The notes: generated by a model not told the origin, from the letters alone. A DNA stretch of 40,977 nucleotides from Campylobacteraceae bacterium (GCA_027081065.1 JALWLW010000095.1:1-40977), one strand, 5' to 3'; shown: positions 8,485 to 18,833, counted from the first letter of the stretch. A program made the numbers and translations.

Positions 8485-9405
8485 CTAATACCCATAAATA
8501 GAGTATGTAACATAAAAAATAATCTTAGTCGTCGTAGAAGGATAAGGATAATCCATATACGCCACACGAATTAAACTTAGTGTATTGTCATCTAAAGCTC
8601 GGTAACCGATGCGTCTTTTTAAACGTAAATCAGAGATATCCCCATTGGGGTGCAAGTTAAAAGAGACCACATTTGTTCCTTGTTGACCTGTATGTGCTGC
8701 ACCTTCTGGGTAACCTCTTTGGGTTAATACTCTTTGGGTTATCTCTTGAATGGTATTGAGATTATTTTCAATAAACTTTTTTTGTGTTGGCGTAAAATCA
8801 TGAAAAGTAGCCCCATATAATTTTCTAATCTTATCATTAGGATAAGACCAAGGAGGCGAAATAGTACTAGGGGGTGTTGATAAAAATGAACCTAAATCAT
8901 CAGCATGTGCTTTTTGATTTTTAGATGAACTTTTAGGCTTTAACATCGATTCAGGAATATACACCATATCATTTTCAAAAGCTTCAAGCTCTTTACTCTT
9001 TTTCTTAACGACTTTCTTCTTCTTAATTTTTTTAGGAACATGAACTTTTTTCTTTTTTTTAGCTATCTTCTTTTTTACTTTTTTAACTAATTTTTTCTTA
9101 ATGACTTTCTTCTTCTTAATTTTTTTAGAAACATGCTTCTTCTTCGCTTTTTGAACTACTTTTTTTTTCTTCTTTATTTTAGGTTTTTTTTTAATAACTA
9201 GCTTAGGTTTTAGAGGGGGCTTTTTTTCTATAGGGGCTGCAACTTTGGTTGCAACAGGTAGAGGTATCTCCTTAATATCAATTTTAATCACATGATTACT
9301 AAGCTTTTTAGGTACTGGTTTTAAAGTAGTAACATAATGAATAAAAGTCGAAATAAACAAAGAATAAATGAACAAAGAAATAATTAATGCTTTAAATACC
9401 CTCAT
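8485..9405 (-). CDS. TonB-like energy transducer with a lysine-rich spacer
   Basis: Likely an inner-membrane-anchored protein that spans the periplasm and couples proton-motive force to outer-membrane receptors. I chose ATG at 9405 (306 aa), which starts MRVFKALIIS and a single anchor helix; a TTG 16 codons upstream is also open. The spacer at about residues 60-140 is an extreme run of Lys-Lys-Ile/Val-Lys repeats instead of the usual Pro-Lys/Pro-Glu. The C-terminal 80 residues match the TonB C domain (RGYPEGA, then VVSFNLHPNGDISDLRL, then a Pro-Tyr-Pro and a final beta strand). No exbB/exbD or receptor gene adjoins it, so partners must be elsewhere. TolA is an alternative, but the C domain favours TonB. 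It is divergent from hemL. Confidence 0.78.
   Translation of the reverse strand: MRVFKALIISLFIYSLFISTFIHYVTTLKPVPKKLSNHVIKIDIKEIPLPVATKVAAPIEKKPPLKPKLVIKKKPKIKKKKKVVQKAKKKHVSKKIKKKKVIKKKLVKKVKKKIAKKKKKVHVPKKIKKKKVVKKKSKELEAFENDMVYIPESMLKPKSSSKNQKAHADDLGSFLSTPPSTISPPWSYPNDKIRKLYGATFHDFTPTQKKFIENNLNTIQEITQRVLTQRGYPEGAAHTGQQGTNVVSFNLHPNGDISDLRLKRRIGYRALDDNTLSLIRVAYMDYPYPSTTTKIIFYVTYSIYGY
9002..9135. repeat. Imperfect 41-bp direct repeat inside the TonB-like spacer
   Basis: Copies at 9002-9042 and 9095-9135 differ at only two positions and are offset by 93 bp, exactly 31 codons. They encode the two KKIKKKKV-type segments of the lysine-rich spacer, which indicates an internal duplication that kept the frame. 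Confidence 0.75.
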
Positions 9406-9422
9406 GTAGACCACTTTTTTAA

Positions 9423-9450
9423 TTGTTAGATAGATTAAAAACAGTATAAT
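9423..9450 (+). promoter_or_regulatory. Promoter of hemL
   Basis: TTGTTA (9423-9428), 16-base spacer, TATAAT (9445-9450), 50 bases before the hemL ATG. One of the few places in the window where a -35-like box and a consensus -10 box occur together. Confidence 0.55.
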
Positions 9451-9500
9451 CAAAAAAAATTTATCTCGTATTAAACGGGCTTAAAAAAGGAAAAAAATTA

Positions 9501-10793
9501 ATGAGTTACAATAAAAGTGAGGTAGCATTTAAAGAAGCATACGAAGTGATTCCTGGTGGAGTAGACTCTCCTGTTAGAGCATTTTCATCAGTTGGAGGAA
9601 CACCTGTGTTTATTGAGCGTGGTGAGGGTGGTTACCTAATTGACATTGATGGGAACAGATACATTGATTTTGTACAGAGCTGGGGTCCTCTTATTTTAGG
9701 TCATTGTGATACCAATGTAGAGACAGCTGTTGTTGATGCTGTAAAAAAAGGTCTTAGTTTTGGAGCACCAACACTTAGAGAGACTGACTTAGCTAATGAA
9801 ATAGTAGAGATGTTCGATAGCATTGAAAAAGTCCGTTTTGTAAGTTCAGGTACTGAAGCTGTTATGTCTGCCATTCGTTTAGCACGTGGTTACACTAAAC
9901 GTGATGACTTCATTAAGTTTACAGGGTGTTACCACGGTCATGCTGACTCACTTTTAGTTCAAGCAGGTTCAGGTATGGCAACTTTTGGAAGCCCCTCTAG
10001 CCCTGGTGTTCCAGCTGACTTAACCAAACACACCCTACTTGCTACTTACAATGACATAGAATCTGTAAAGAAATGTTTTGAACAGAGTGAAGGTGGTGTC
10101 TCTTCTGTTATCATCGAGCCAATTGCAGGAAACATGGGTCTAGTCCCAGCAGATGAAGCTTTTTTAGAAGAACTTAGAACTTTATGTGATGAGCATGGAG
10201 CATTGCTAATTTTCGATGAAGTCATGAGTGGTTTCAGAGCTTCTATCACAGGTTACCAAGGCATTGGTTCTGTTAAACCTGACATCGTAACCCTTGGAAA
10301 AGTCATTGGTGCAGGTATGCCAGTAGGTGCATTTGGTACAAGAAAAGAAATCATGGCAGAGCTTTCACCAGAAGGGCCTATCTACCAAGCAGGAACACTC
10401 TCTGGTAACCCTGTAGCCATGGCTGCTGGTTTTGCAAGTCTAAAAAAACTAAAAAGCGATGCCAATATCTACCCTACTTTAGAAAAAAGAGCCAAAAGAC
10501 TTATGCAAGGTTTCCAAGCAGCAGCAGATGCTCTTAATGTACCAATGGTTACAACTGTACGTGGTTCAATGTTCGGTTTCTTCTTCTCAGACAAACCTGT
10601 TAAAAACTTTGATGATGCCTTAGAGAACGACTCTGAACTCTTTGGAAAATTCCACGGTAAAATGTTAGAAAAAGGAATCTACCTTGCATGTTCCTCTTAT
10701 GAGACTGGGTTTATCTCTACAGCTACGAGTGATGAGATGATTGAAGAGGCCATAAAAGCTGCTGAGGCATCTTTAAAAGAGTTACAGGGTTAA
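9501..10793 (+). CDS. hemL: Glutamate-1-semialdehyde 2,1-aminomutase
   Basis: PLP enzyme that converts glutamate-1-semialdehyde to 5-aminolevulinate, the second committed step of the C5 route to haem. Length 430 aa, typical. Seen in sequence: [13 protein letters not shown] at the N-terminus, [20 protein letters not shown] near 115, GCYHGHAD near 145, the aspartate of FDEVMSGFR near 240, and the PLP lysine in [16 protein letters not shown] near 267. ATG follows AAAAAAGGA. It is monocistronic, transcribed from its own promoter, and convergent with carB across a 61-base gap containing a hairpin. Confidence 0.98.
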   Translation: MSYNKSEVAFKEAYEVIPGGVDSPVRAFSSVGGTPVFIERGEGGYLIDIDGNRYIDFVQSWGPLILGHCDTNVETAVVDAVKKGLSFGAPTLRETDLANEIVEMFDSIEKVRFVSSGTEAVMSAIRLARGYTKRDDFIKFTGCYHGHADSLLVQAGSGMATFGSPSSPGVPADLTKHTLLATYNDIESVKKCFEQSEGGVSSVIIEPIAGNMGLVPADEAFLEELRTLCDEHGALLIFDEVMSGFRASITGYQGIGSVKPDIVTLGKVIGAGMPVGAFGTRKEIMAELSPEGPIYQAGTLSGNPVAMAAGFASLKKLKSDANIYPTLEKRAKRLMQGFQAAADALNVPMVTTVRGSMFGFFFSDKPVKNFDDALENDSELFGKFHGKMLEKGIYLACSSYETGFISTATSDEMIEEAIKAAEASLKELQG

Positions 10794-10795
10794 TT

Positions 10796-10822
10796 TTCTT
10801 GAGCTATGTATCAGCTCAAGAA
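10796..10822 (+). terminator. Hairpin between convergent hemL and carB
   Basis: Perfect 10-bp stem TTCTTGAGCT / AGCTCAAGAA with a 7-nt loop, two bases after the hemL stop. No strong U tract follows in either direction. A second AT-only hairpin (ATATTTAA / TTAAATAT, 10829-10848) lies next to it. The position suggests a shared transcription stop for both genes. Confidence 0.55.
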
Positions 10823-10854
10823 GCAGAAATATTTAAACCATTAAATATCATAAA

Positions 10855-13800
10855 TTAATTTAAATAATCTTGTAATGCTTTAGGCTCTAACTCACCACCA
10901 CATGCTTTAAGCTCTTTTATTGCTAATGCTGTAGCCTTTGCTGCTGCAATGGTTGTAAAATAGGCAATATTTTCACGAAGAACTGCTTGACGAATGGTTG
11001 CACCATCTTTTTTAGCCCCTTGTTCATCAGAGGTATTAATGGCTAAAGCAATCTCTTTATTTCTAATCATATCATCAATGTTGGGGCGACCCTCAGAGAT
11101 CTTGAGTACTTTATTTGATGCTACTCCTGCTGCTTCCAATATTTTATGTGTTCCTGCTGTTGCATGAATTTCAAAACCTAAATCTGTAAATGACTTTCCA
11201 ATAGTCACAGCTTCATTTTTATCTGAATTTGACAAAGATAAAAAGAGTTTTCCCTCTAATGGAATGTTATTTTTCGCTGCAAATTGACTTTTGGCAAATG
11301 ACATTCCAAAGTTATCTGAAATTCCCATCACTTCACCTGTTGATTTCATTTCAGGTCCAAGTAAGAGGTCAGCCCCTGGAAGTTTGTTAAAAGGAAATAC
11401 TGCTTCTTTAACAGCTACGTGACCTTTTAAATTTGGTTCCATAATTTTTTTCTCAAAGTTTACTACATTAAATGTATCATAAAATTTCAATGCTTCTTTT
11501 AAATCACCTTGAATCATGACTCTTGTCGCGACTTTTGCCAAAGGTACACCTGTGGCTTTACTTACAAATGGTACTGTTCTTGAAGCTCTAGGATTTACTT
11601 CAATGAGGTAAACCTCATCTTCAAAAATCGCATACTGAATGTTCATAAGCCCCACAACACCAAGCCCAATAGCAATGGCAGCTGTTTGTTCTTTAATCTC
11701 TTCTAATAGCTTATCTGAAATTGATATGGTTGGTAAGGCACAAGCTGAATCACCTGAGTGAATTCCAGCCTCTTCAATATGTTGCATGACTGAGCCAATG
11801 TAAACATCTTTACCATCACAAATGGCATCAACATCAAGCTCAATGGCATTATTTAAAAACTTGTCAATAAGTACAGGTGCATCATTGGAAACAGAGACGG
11901 CTTCGTCCATGTACTCTTTTAATTCATCATCTGAATAGACTGTTTTCATACCACGTCCACCCAAGACAAATGAAGGACGAACAAGCACAGGATAACCAAT
12001 ACGATTTGCCACAATAACAGCTTTTTCTTTTTCAACAACCGTATCATTTTGGGGCTGTTTTAAACCTAACTTATTAATAAAATCTGAAAATAGTTCTCTG
12101 TCTTCAGCCAAATCAATAACCTTTGCTGTTGTTCCAGAGATATTTGCTCCAATTGCTGTTAACTGTTTTGCTAATTTAAGTGGTGTTTGCCCACCAAAAT
12201 GGACAATCACTCCATCTGGTTTTTCAACTTCAATTACATTACGAACGTGTTCAAAGTCAATCGGCTCAAAATATAGAATGTCTGAAGTATCATAATCAGT
12301 AGAAACCGTCTCTGGATTACAGTTGTACATAATGGACTTTACATTCATATCATTCAAAGCAAAAGCTGCATGAACACAACAGTAGTCAAACTCAATACCT
12401 TGTCCAATTCTATTTGGTCCACCACCAATTACTAGAACTTTTTTCTCTTTTGATTCTTCTTTTTCTATTTTAGGAAGTTTTGTAATATTCGTTGTTGAAT
12501 AAAGATAAGGCGTTAAAGCTTGAAACTCTGCTGCACAAGTATCTACTTCATTATATTCTAAACTTATATCTAGCTTCTCTCTTGCTGTATAGATATCATT
12601 TTCAGAAAAGCTCATCCCATCATTTTTGTTAATCACATGGGCAATCATTTCATCAGAAAAACCATCTGCTTTAACTTTACGTAGACGTGAAGCATCTTTA
12701 AGTAAGGCTACATCCATCTCTTTTTCAACCATTGCCAACTCTTCGAGCTGATATAAAAACCAAGGGTCTATCTTACACCAGTCAAAAATCTCTTCAACCG
12801 ATTTTCCACGTCTAAGTGCTTCAAAAACATAAAGAACACGATTTTCATTGGAGCGTCTTATCTCTCTGATCAACTCATCTTCATCACAATCAATACTATT
12901 AAAGCCAATAAGCCCTGTCTCCATTGAGATTAACGCTTTTTGAAATGACTCTTTAAACGTACGACCAATAGACATAACTTCACCCACAGATTTCATGGCT
13001 GTACTTAGTGTTGAGTCAGCTTGAGGAAACTTTTCAAAAGTAAATCTAGGTATTTTAGTAACCACATAGTCAATAACTGGCTCAAAAGAAGCAGCTGTAC
13101 CTGTAATGTCATTGGTCAGTTCATCAAGTGTAAAACCAACGGCTAACATGGTTGCAATCTTAGCAATAGGATATCCAGTTGCCTTAGATGCTAAGGCAGA
13201 AGAACGTGAAACTCTTGGATTCATCTCAATAACAATCATACGACCATCTTTAGGGTTAATGGAAAACTGAACATTTGACCCACCTGTGTCAACACCAACT
13301 TCACGTAAAATTTTAAAAGAAGCATCTCGCATTCTTTGATACTCTTTGTCTGTAAGTGTAAGTGCAGGAGCAACGGTTATGCTATCTCCTGTATGTACAC
13401 CCATAGGGTCAAAGTTTTCAATCGAACAGATAATAATACAGTTGTCTTTTCTATCACGAATAACTTCCATCTCATACTCTTTCCAACCAAGAAGTGACTC
13501 TTCGATTAGAATTTCAGATATTGGAGAGGCATCAAGCCCACCTTGGACTATCTTTTTATATTCATCAATGTTATAAGCCACACCAGAACCACCACCTGCC
13601 ATGGTAAATGAAGCTCGTATAATTAAAGGAAAACCAATATTTTCAGCAATTTTAAGTGCCTCTTCCATATTGTAAGCATATTCAGAGATGGGTAAGTCCA
13701 TCCCAATTTTAATCATTGCTTCTTTAAACTCTTGACGGTCTTCACCTTTTTTAATGGCTTCTGGCTTAGCCCCCAAAATCTCAACGCCATCAAGCATTCC

Positions 13801-14115
13801 AGCTTCATGCATATCCATTGCAACATTTAAAGCAGTTTGACCACCCATAGTTGGCAAAATAGCATCTACTTTCTCTTTTTTAATGATTTTATCAATCACT
13901 TCAGCTGTAATTGGTTCAACGTAAGTTCTATCAGCAAACTCCGGATCTGTCATGATGGTTGCTGGATTTGAGTTAATTAGCACTACTCTGTAGCCTAACT
14001 CTTTTAGTGTTTTAGCTGCTTGTGTTCCAGAATAGTCAAATTCACAAGCTTGCCCAATAACAATTGGACCAGACCCGATAAGTAAAATAGTTTTAATGTC
14101 GCTGCGTTTTGGCAT
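10855..14115 (-). CDS. carB: Carbamoyl-phosphate synthase large subunit
   Basis: Makes carbamoyl phosphate from bicarbonate, ammonia (from CarA) and two ATP, feeding arginine and pyrimidine synthesis. Length 1086 aa, full size. It shows two ATP-grasp halves: [16 protein letters not shown] and [11 protein letters not shown] in the first, [19 protein letters not shown] and a second grasp domain in the other. An MGS-like allosteric domain occupies the last 140 residues ([13 protein letters not shown], then [12 protein letters not shown]). carA is not in the window. The gene stands alone, with a -10 box at 14162-14167 and a 17-bp dyad in its leader that could be an operator. Confidence 0.98.
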   Translation of the reverse strand: MPKRSDIKTILLIGSGPIVIGQACEFDYSGTQAAKTLKELGYRVVLINSNPATIMTDPEFADRTYVEPITAEVIDKIIKKEKVDAILPTMGGQTALNVAMDMHEAGMLDGVEILGAKPEAIKKGEDRQEFKEAMIKIGMDLPISEYAYNMEEALKIAENIGFPLIIRASFTMAGGGSGVAYNIDEYKKIVQGGLDASPISEILIEESLLGWKEYEMEVIRDRKDNCIIICSIENFDPMGVHTGDSITVAPALTLTDKEYQRMRDASFKILREVGVDTGGSNVQFSINPKDGRMIVIEMNPRVSRSSALASKATGYPIAKIATMLAVGFTLDELTNDITGTAASFEPVIDYVVTKIPRFTFEKFPQADSTLSTAMKSVGEVMSIGRTFKESFQKALISMETGLIGFNSIDCDEDELIREIRRSNENRVLYVFEALRRGKSVEEIFDWCKIDPWFLYQLEELAMVEKEMDVALLKDASRLRKVKADGFSDEMIAHVINKNDGMSFSENDIYTAREKLDISLEYNEVDTCAAEFQALTPYLYSTTNITKLPKIEKEESKEKKVLVIGGGPNRIGQGIEFDYCCVHAAFALNDMNVKSIMYNCNPETVSTDYDTSDILYFEPIDFEHVRNVIEVEKPDGVIVHFGGQTPLKLAKQLTAIGANISGTTAKVIDLAEDRELFSDFINKLGLKQPQNDTVVEKEKAVIVANRIGYPVLVRPSFVLGGRGMKTVYSDDELKEYMDEAVSVSNDAPVLIDKFLNNAIELDVDAICDGKDVYIGSVMQHIEEAGIHSGDSACALPTISISDKLLEEIKEQTAAIAIGLGVVGLMNIQYAIFEDEVYLIEVNPRASRTVPFVSKATGVPLAKVATRVMIQGDLKEALKFYDTFNVVNFEKKIMEPNLKGHVAVKEAVFPFNKLPGADLLLGPEMKSTGEVMGISDNFGMSFAKSQFAAKNNIPLEGKLFLSLSNSDKNEAVTIGKSFTDLGFEIHATAGTHKILEAAGVASNKVLKISEGRPNIDDMIRNKEIALAINTSDEQGAKKDGATIRQAVLRENIAYFTTIAAAKATALAIKELKACGGELEPKALQDYLN

Positions 14116-14131
14116 GAAGAAGTACCCTTAG

Positions 14132-14148
14132 TAATAGAATTTCTATTA
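14132..14148. promoter_or_regulatory. 17-bp perfect dyad in the carB leader
   Basis: TAATAGAA / TTCTATTA around one central T, between the carB -10 box and the start codon. The place and symmetry fit a repressor operator, though AT-rich dyads also arise by chance. Confidence 0.35.
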
Positions 14149-14161
14149 GAAAAATTTTGAA

Positions 14162-14167
14162 ATTATA
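14162..14167 (-). promoter_or_regulatory. -10 box of the carB promoter
   Basis: TATAAT on the minus strand, 46 bases before the carB ATG. No clear -35 box. Confidence 0.45.
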
Positions 14168-14196
14168 CTAGAAAGGCACTTAAGTTGGGGTTGTTT

Positions 14197-14222
14197 AGCA
14201 TCTCTATAAAAATTGAGATGCT
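14197..14222 (-). terminator. Hairpin at the end of the DUF4153-like gene
   Basis: Perfect 8-bp stem AGCATCTC / GAGATGCT with a 10-nt loop; the stem overlaps the last codons and the stop of the gene. There is no T tract, so termination is likely but unproven. Confidence 0.45.
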
Positions 14223-15319
14223 TTCTTATATAACTCAAATGAGACATCTATAAACTGCTCTGATTGGGAAATAACAATAAGCAATGAAATAGAAAAGAAA
14301 AGCCATTTATAACTTGCCCTTTTAATAAATAAAAAATACAAAGAGATACATCCTAGCCATAAGCTAAACAGTAACATTAAATAGTACACATCCAATGAAG
14401 AAGCTAAACTACGCGTATAAATAGAGAACCCCAAAACCATACTCAAAAGTAAGGTTGAGCCCCAAATAAATAATCTAAATTTTTTATTAGCATCATCCCA
14501 TAATGGTGTCCAATGCATATAAGTACCAATAGCAACAAAAGTATAACCTATGGCTAAAAAGTCAATATCTATTCTTGACCAAGCTCCCTCAATGCTAACT
14601 TTAATAATATAGGCAAAAATAAGCAAAAAATAAATTAAAAGAGAAGGCGTTAGAATAGACTTAGTAAATACCAAACCTAAACCTTCATATCTATTTTTTT
14701 GTAAAAGCATAATATACTTTGGCATCTTTCCTAAAAAATAACTAACAGAAAAAATACCTAATAAAAATATTAGAAATTGCGTATAATGATGCTGTGCTAA
14801 TGTTATTTGAAAAAGCTTCTCAATCGCATACATTGTCAAATAAAACATGAAAAAAAGTACTAAACTTAAAAGTAAACTAACCACAAAGTTTAAAATAATG
14901 GTTTGTGTCCACTCCCAAATATTTTGATTAGAAATTTTGATGTCCATAAAAGGGGCCCATAAAAACATGAATGAGAGTGCGAAGATTAGAAGCATATGAT
15001 GTGCAATAATATTTAAATCTAAAATATTTTCAGGTAAATAGTAAAAATAGACTCCAAGAAGTAGCATACCTACAAGTTTAAACCATATTTTTTTTGACAA
15101 TAAATGTAAAGCAGGAAATAAAAAGATACCAAGACTTAAAACAAGTACCAACTTATTAGCTAACAAAAGGAAGTTTGTTTCGATATCTGTTCCAAACTCT
15201 ATTAAAATTAATAATAAAATTGTCATTGTAAAAGAAGAGAGTATTGCAAGAGGAAAACGTTTAAAAATATCCAATACACTCTGTGACCAACTATCTATTA
15301 CCTCAAAAAAATAATTCAC
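14204..15319 (-). CDS. Polytopic membrane protein, DUF4153-like
   Basis: Predicted inner-membrane protein of about 371 aa with some ten hydrophobic helices spread over nearly the whole length. The N-terminal FKRFPLAILSSFTMTILL segment and the later FSVSYFLGKMP region resemble DUF4153 proteins, whose function is unknown; this one is shorter than most. For the start I prefer GTG at 15319, which has AAAAGGG six bases ahead. An ATG two codons upstream at 15325 abuts that same site with no spacing. It lies 90 bases after bioV on the same strand and may belong to the same transcript. The family call is tentative. Confidence 0.6.
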   Translation of the reverse strand: MNYFFEVIDSWSQSVLDIFKRFPLAILSSFTMTILLLILIEFGTDIETNFLLLANKLVLVLSLGIFLFPALHLLSKKIWFKLVGMLLLGVYFYYLPENILDLNIIAHHMLLIFALSFMFLWAPFMDIKISNQNIWEWTQTIILNFVVSLLLSLVLFFMFYLTMYAIEKLFQITLAQHHYTQFLIFLLGIFSVSYFLGKMPKYIMLLQKNRYEGLGLVFTKSILTPSLLIYFLLIFAYIIKVSIEGAWSRIDIDFLAIGYTFVAIGTYMHWTPLWDDANKKFRLFIWGSTLLLSMVLGFSIYTRSLASSLDVYYLMLLFSLWLGCISLYFLFIKRASYKWLFFSISLLIVISQSEQFIDVSFELYKKASQFL

Positions 15320-15415
15320 TGCCATCCCTTTTATTATTTTATAAGTGATATTTTAGCACAAAAGATATAAATAATAGTTATTTTATGTTATTATTAATAG
15401 TATCAAAAATCATTT

Positions 15416-15925
15416 TTACTTTAATAAATGTCCTTTTTCCTTAAATAAATAAATAGGTACTAATTTATCAAAAAACTCAAAACTTTCACCAACATCTACA
15501 ATTTTATCTTTCTCTCCCATAAAAACTTCTATTGTTACTCCTTTTTTTATAAGTGCCAAAATTTTCTTTTGATCCCAAACATAGGATAATAGTTCATTTA
15601 ACTCTTCATATGTAGCATTACAAACATACTTATCTAAAGAAATCTCTGAAGGATAAACAACATTTTTTAAAAACTCTTGCTTATACAGCTTTTCATCTGC
15701 TTTAAAATAACGTAGCTGTGTTTTTATAAAAGATTTTTTATGATTTTGAAAAAATGCTGGAGAGATTAAAATAAGTCTATCAATACGCTCCTTACTTTCA
15801 AAAGCATACTCAAATGCCTTTTGAGCTCCATAAGAAAATCCAGCAACAACATATGCTGACTCAAATAAATAATCATGAAAAAAAACCTCTTCACCTTTTA
15901 GTGAAAAACCATTAAAATATTTCAT
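15416..15925 (-). CDS. bioV: Pimeloyl-ACP methyl ester esterase, BioV type
   Basis: A small alpha/beta hydrolase (169 aa) resembling BioV, the Campylobacterota enzyme that removes the methyl ester from pimeloyl-ACP methyl ester and so closes the BioC-started route to the biotin precursor. The nucleophile elbow GFSYG has Ser31, the aspartate is probably in GEKDK near 138, and the histidine is in KGHLLK at 166, three residues from the end. Length is far below BioH (about 255 aa) but right for BioV. The ATG directly follows the stop of the FtsH-like gene (TAAATG), so translation is coupled. No other biotin gene is present in the window. A generic esterase cannot be excluded. Confidence 0.78.
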   Translation of the reverse strand: MKYFNGFSLKGEEVFFHDYLFESAYVVAGFSYGAQKAFEYAFESKERIDRLILISPAFFQNHKKSFIKTQLRYFKADEKLYKQEFLKNVVYPSEISLDKYVCNATYEELNELLSYVWDQKKILALIKKGVTIEVFMGEKDKIVDVGESFEFFDKLVPIYLFKEKGHLLK

Positions 15926-17593
15926 TTAAAATACTTCATTAATTAATGCTTTTGTCTCTTCCATAGTAATGGATTCATTGTCTAACAAGTACTCTTTAAC
16001 AATCACTAAGACACTATCAAGTTTTGATAAAAGTGTTACCACTTCAGCATCAGCATCAGCTAAGATTTGTGCTGCATGATTGGGGGAGGAGACATAACCC
16101 TCTGTCATAAAAAATTCTTCTGTAATTTGATAACTTAAAATTTTTGCTGCTTTAATATCTTCTTTTGCATTAGAAAAAAGTTCACCATAAAGGTTCTTTG
16201 TTGCAATTCTCCCAGCTAACAATACTTTGAGCTCATTTTCTAAAACAGTTTTTGAAAGAATTTCATTATGGTGAGGTACAAAATGTGATGAGAGAATTCC
16301 TATCTTTTCAAATTCAACTTCCAGCCATGAAGCTGTAATTGCTTTTGCAGCTTGATAAAGTGCTTGAATACGCCGTTCAGCTACAGAGAAACTTTGAATT
16401 TTAAATTTACCCAAAAGTACCTTCTCTCTTACAGCCTCTATATCTTCATCTTCAATAATATCTTTATTTGAACGTAAAGCATAAAGTGCAGCTTCATTAA
16501 TAAGTGTCGCCAAAGCTGCTGAATTAAATCCAATGGTTAATCTGGCTGCTTTTTCAATATCTACTTTATGATATTTAGACTTTAAATACAATCTAAGTGT
16601 TTCAACCCGTTCATTAAAATCAGGTAAACCAATATGTACTCGTCTATCAAAACGACCAGCTCTTAATAATGCATCATCCAAAACTTCTATTTTATTAGTC
16701 GCAGCAATTACCATGACCCCCGAACTCTCTTCAAAGCCATCTATCTCTGTTAAAAGTTGATTGAGTGTTGCTTCACGCTCTTCATTATTTTGTCCACCAC
16801 GACTTTTTCCTACAGCGTCTATCTCATCTATAAATATAATACTAGGAGCACTCTCTTTAGCTCGTGCAAAAAGTTCTGATACCCGTTTTGCACCCATACC
16901 TACATATATTTGAACAAAAGAGGCTGCACTTTGATAAAAAAAAGGAACATTAGCTTCTCCTGCAACTGCTTTGGCAATTAAAGTTTTTCCAACACCTGGA
17001 GGTCCAACCAAAAGAACTCCTTTAGGTAAAGAGATATCAAATTCTTTGTATTTATAAGGATTTTTTAAAAAATCAATAATCTCTTTTAGCTCTTCTTTAA
17101 CCCCCTCAACTCCAGCAACATCTGAAAAATTAACTGAGGAGTGTTGTGCTTTAACATATTGACTCTCCACATTGAGCTCTTCTTTATGTAGTAATTCACG
17201 GTTCATTAAGGCCTCTTGTTGTTGACGAGAACTTCTAATCATATAAATAATATAGAGCATACTTAAAAAAACGACCAAAAACATTGCAGAATCAATCAAT
17301 TCACTTGAGTCTTCATAATAGCTAACCTTACCCAAAGCAAAAATTTCATCATTACTTAGTGCTTCTTTAGCTATTTTATACTTTTTTTCTTCCATTTCAA
17401 AATATAAATAGGGCTCTTTAAGAACGATATTATTGGTTTTTCCACTCTTTATTAAAAGTTGAAAATCACTTTTTGTTAATAAAGTAATTTCATCATTACT
17501 ATTGGAAAAGAGAAGAATAGTAATTAGTAAAATAATAGAGGTAATAATTATTTTACTATTTTTACTAATAGATTGCCACATTTTTATTACCAT
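15926..17593 (-). CDS. FtsH-like membrane AAA+ ATPase lacking the HEXXH protease motif
   Basis: A 555-aa protein with FtsH layout. Two membrane helices (about residues 16-32 and 100-120) flank a short periplasmic domain. The AAA+ module follows, with Walker A GPPGVGKT (197-204), pore segment [12 protein letters not shown], Walker B IIFIDEID and sensor/arginine fingers in [11 protein letters not shown]. The M41 domain follows but its zinc motif HEXXH is YQAAK (413-417), so peptidase activity should be lost; the downstream Asp ligand (KEDIKAA) is still there. The ATPase parts look intact. I chose ATG at 17593, with GAGG nine bases ahead, overlapping mtaB by 29 bases; an ATG 16 codons further upstream is possible. 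I recall a similar second FtsH homologue beside the MiaB-like gene in Helicobacter pylori. Probably an unfoldase or adaptor, role unknown. Confidence 0.85.
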   Translation of the reverse strand: MVIKMWQSISKNSKIIITSIILLITILLFSNSNDEITLLTKSDFQLLIKSGKTNNIVLKEPYLYFEMEEKKYKIAKEALSNDEIFALGKVSYYEDSSELIDSAMFLVVFLSMLYIIYMIRSSRQQQEALMNRELLHKEELNVESQYVKAQHSSVNFSDVAGVEGVKEELKEIIDFLKNPYKYKEFDISLPKGVLLVGPPGVGKTLIAKAVAGEANVPFFYQSAASFVQIYVGMGAKRVSELFARAKESAPSIIFIDEIDAVGKSRGGQNNEEREATLNQLLTEIDGFEESSGVMVIAATNKIEVLDDALLRAGRFDRRVHIGLPDFNERVETLRLYLKSKYHKVDIEKAARLTIGFNSAALATLINEAALYALRSNKDIIEDEDIEAVREKVLLGKFKIQSFSVAERRIQALYQAAKAITASWLEVEFEKIGILSSHFVPHHNEILSKTVLENELKVLLAGRIATKNLYGELFSNAKEDIKAAKILSYQITEEFFMTEGYVSSPNHAAQILADADAEVVTLLSKLDSVLVIVKEYLLDNESITMEETKALINEVF

Positions 17594-18812
17594 CGATTTT
17601 TGCCTCATTAAGAAAAATCCAATTAGAGCTAATGTCTTCATTAGAACTAACTTCTATTTTATTAAAATATTGGTCATATCCACTATATAGCCCCTCTTTT
17701 CCTTGTTCTATTAATACTTCAAGGTTTTGATGATGTGCTTTTCTAAAATCATAATTTTTAGCCTTTACAATGGCTGTTAACTCTCGATGTCGCTCTTTTG
17801 CTATATTACCACATACTTCTGGTTTCATGGTAGCAGAAGCTGTATTGTCTCGCTTAGAGTAAGAAAAAGCATGAATATGTGTTAAAGGTAAAAGCTTCAC
17901 TCTTTCTATCGCCTCTTTCCACTCTTTTTCATCTTCACCAGGATGACCTACAATATAATCAGTACCAATAGCATAACCTTTACTTGCTATCTCTGTTAAA
18001 AGTTCAATATCTGTTTTAAAATCATTTCTTCTATTCATTAGTTTTAACATTTTATCTGAAGTGTGTTGCAAAGCAATATGTAAATGTTTTGCCATCCAAG
18101 GTTCGTTTAATAGCTCTTTGAATTCATCATCAATTTGAATGGGTTCAAGACTTCCTATACGTATGCGTCTAACACCACGTATCATACTCATACGCTTAAG
18201 CAGTTTTGCCATAGATGTTCCCTCTTTCTCTCCATAGCTCCCAACATTTGTACCAGTTAAAATGAACTCTCCAAAACCATTAGATGCCAATTTTTGAATT
18301 TGAACCAAAATATCTTCTTCCTTATGACTTCTAGCATCACCACGAACTGAAGGAATGATACAATAAGAACATCTAAAGTCACAACCCTCTTGAATCTTAA
18401 TAAAAGCACGACTCTTACCTACAAACTCTTCAACAATGGTAGAATCTATGTGCTCTAAATCACCAATCTGATAAAAAGGCTTTTCATATTTTAGAATATC
18501 ATTAATTTTTTCTTTTTCAGAATGCCCAATAACCCCAAAAACTTTTTTATCTTCAAAAAGTGATTCACCTTTAGAATGTGAACCACAACCTGCTAAAATT
18601 ACTTTTGCTTCAGGATTTTTTCTTCCTTGACCAGAAATATAAGCTCTTACAGATGAGTCTGCACCGTTGGTTACCGTACAAGAATTTACCATAATCACAT
18701 CAGCTTCATTCTCATCTTGTGTTAACTCAAAATCTTTTAATTTTGACATCATAACTTGAGTATCAAACTGATTGGTTCTACATCCGAAGGTTTTAAAATA
18801 TACTTTTTTCAT
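17565..18812 (-). CDS. mtaB: tRNA N6-threonylcarbamoyladenosine(37) methylthiotransferase MtaB
   Basis: Radical-SAM enzyme that adds a methylthio group to t6A at position 37 of ANN-decoding tRNAs. Length 415 aa. The N-terminal UPF0004 domain carries Cys11, Cys45 and Cys76 for one Fe-S cluster. The radical SAM triad is Cys144-x3-Cys148-x2-Cys151 (GCDFRCSYC). The opening KTFGCRTNQFDTQ separates MtaB from MiaB and RimO. A short TRAM-like tail is present. It lies 21 bases after mscS, overlaps the FtsH-like gene, and so belongs to the aroB-to-bioV run. Confidence 0.93.
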   Translation of the reverse strand: MKKVYFKTFGCRTNQFDTQVMMSKLKDFELTQDENEADVIMVNSCTVTNGADSSVRAYISGQGRKNPEAKVILAGCGSHSKGESLFEDKKVFGVIGHSEKEKINDILKYEKPFYQIGDLEHIDSTIVEEFVGKSRAFIKIQEGCDFRCSYCIIPSVRGDARSHKEEDILVQIQKLASNGFGEFILTGTNVGSYGEKEGTSMAKLLKRMSMIRGVRRIRIGSLEPIQIDDEFKELLNEPWMAKHLHIALQHTSDKMLKLMNRRNDFKTDIELLTEIASKGYAIGTDYIVGHPGEDEKEWKEAIERVKLLPLTHIHAFSYSKRDNTASATMKPEVCGNIAKERHRELTAIVKAKNYDFRKAHHQNLEVLIEQGKEGLYSGYDQYFNKIEVSSNEDISSNWIFLNEAKIDGNKNVAIY

Positions 18813-18833
18813 CTTTTTTCTTTTTATTATCTG

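Noticed and set aside
8995..9180. Repeat-rich stretch that might be a CRISPR-like array
   Set aside because: The repeats are in frame, encode lysine codons of the TonB-like spacer, and lack uniform repeat and spacer lengths.
10829..10848. ATATTTAA / TTAAATAT as a regulatory operator
   Set aside because: It lies between convergent 3' ends, next to a stronger hairpin, so an operator is unlikely.
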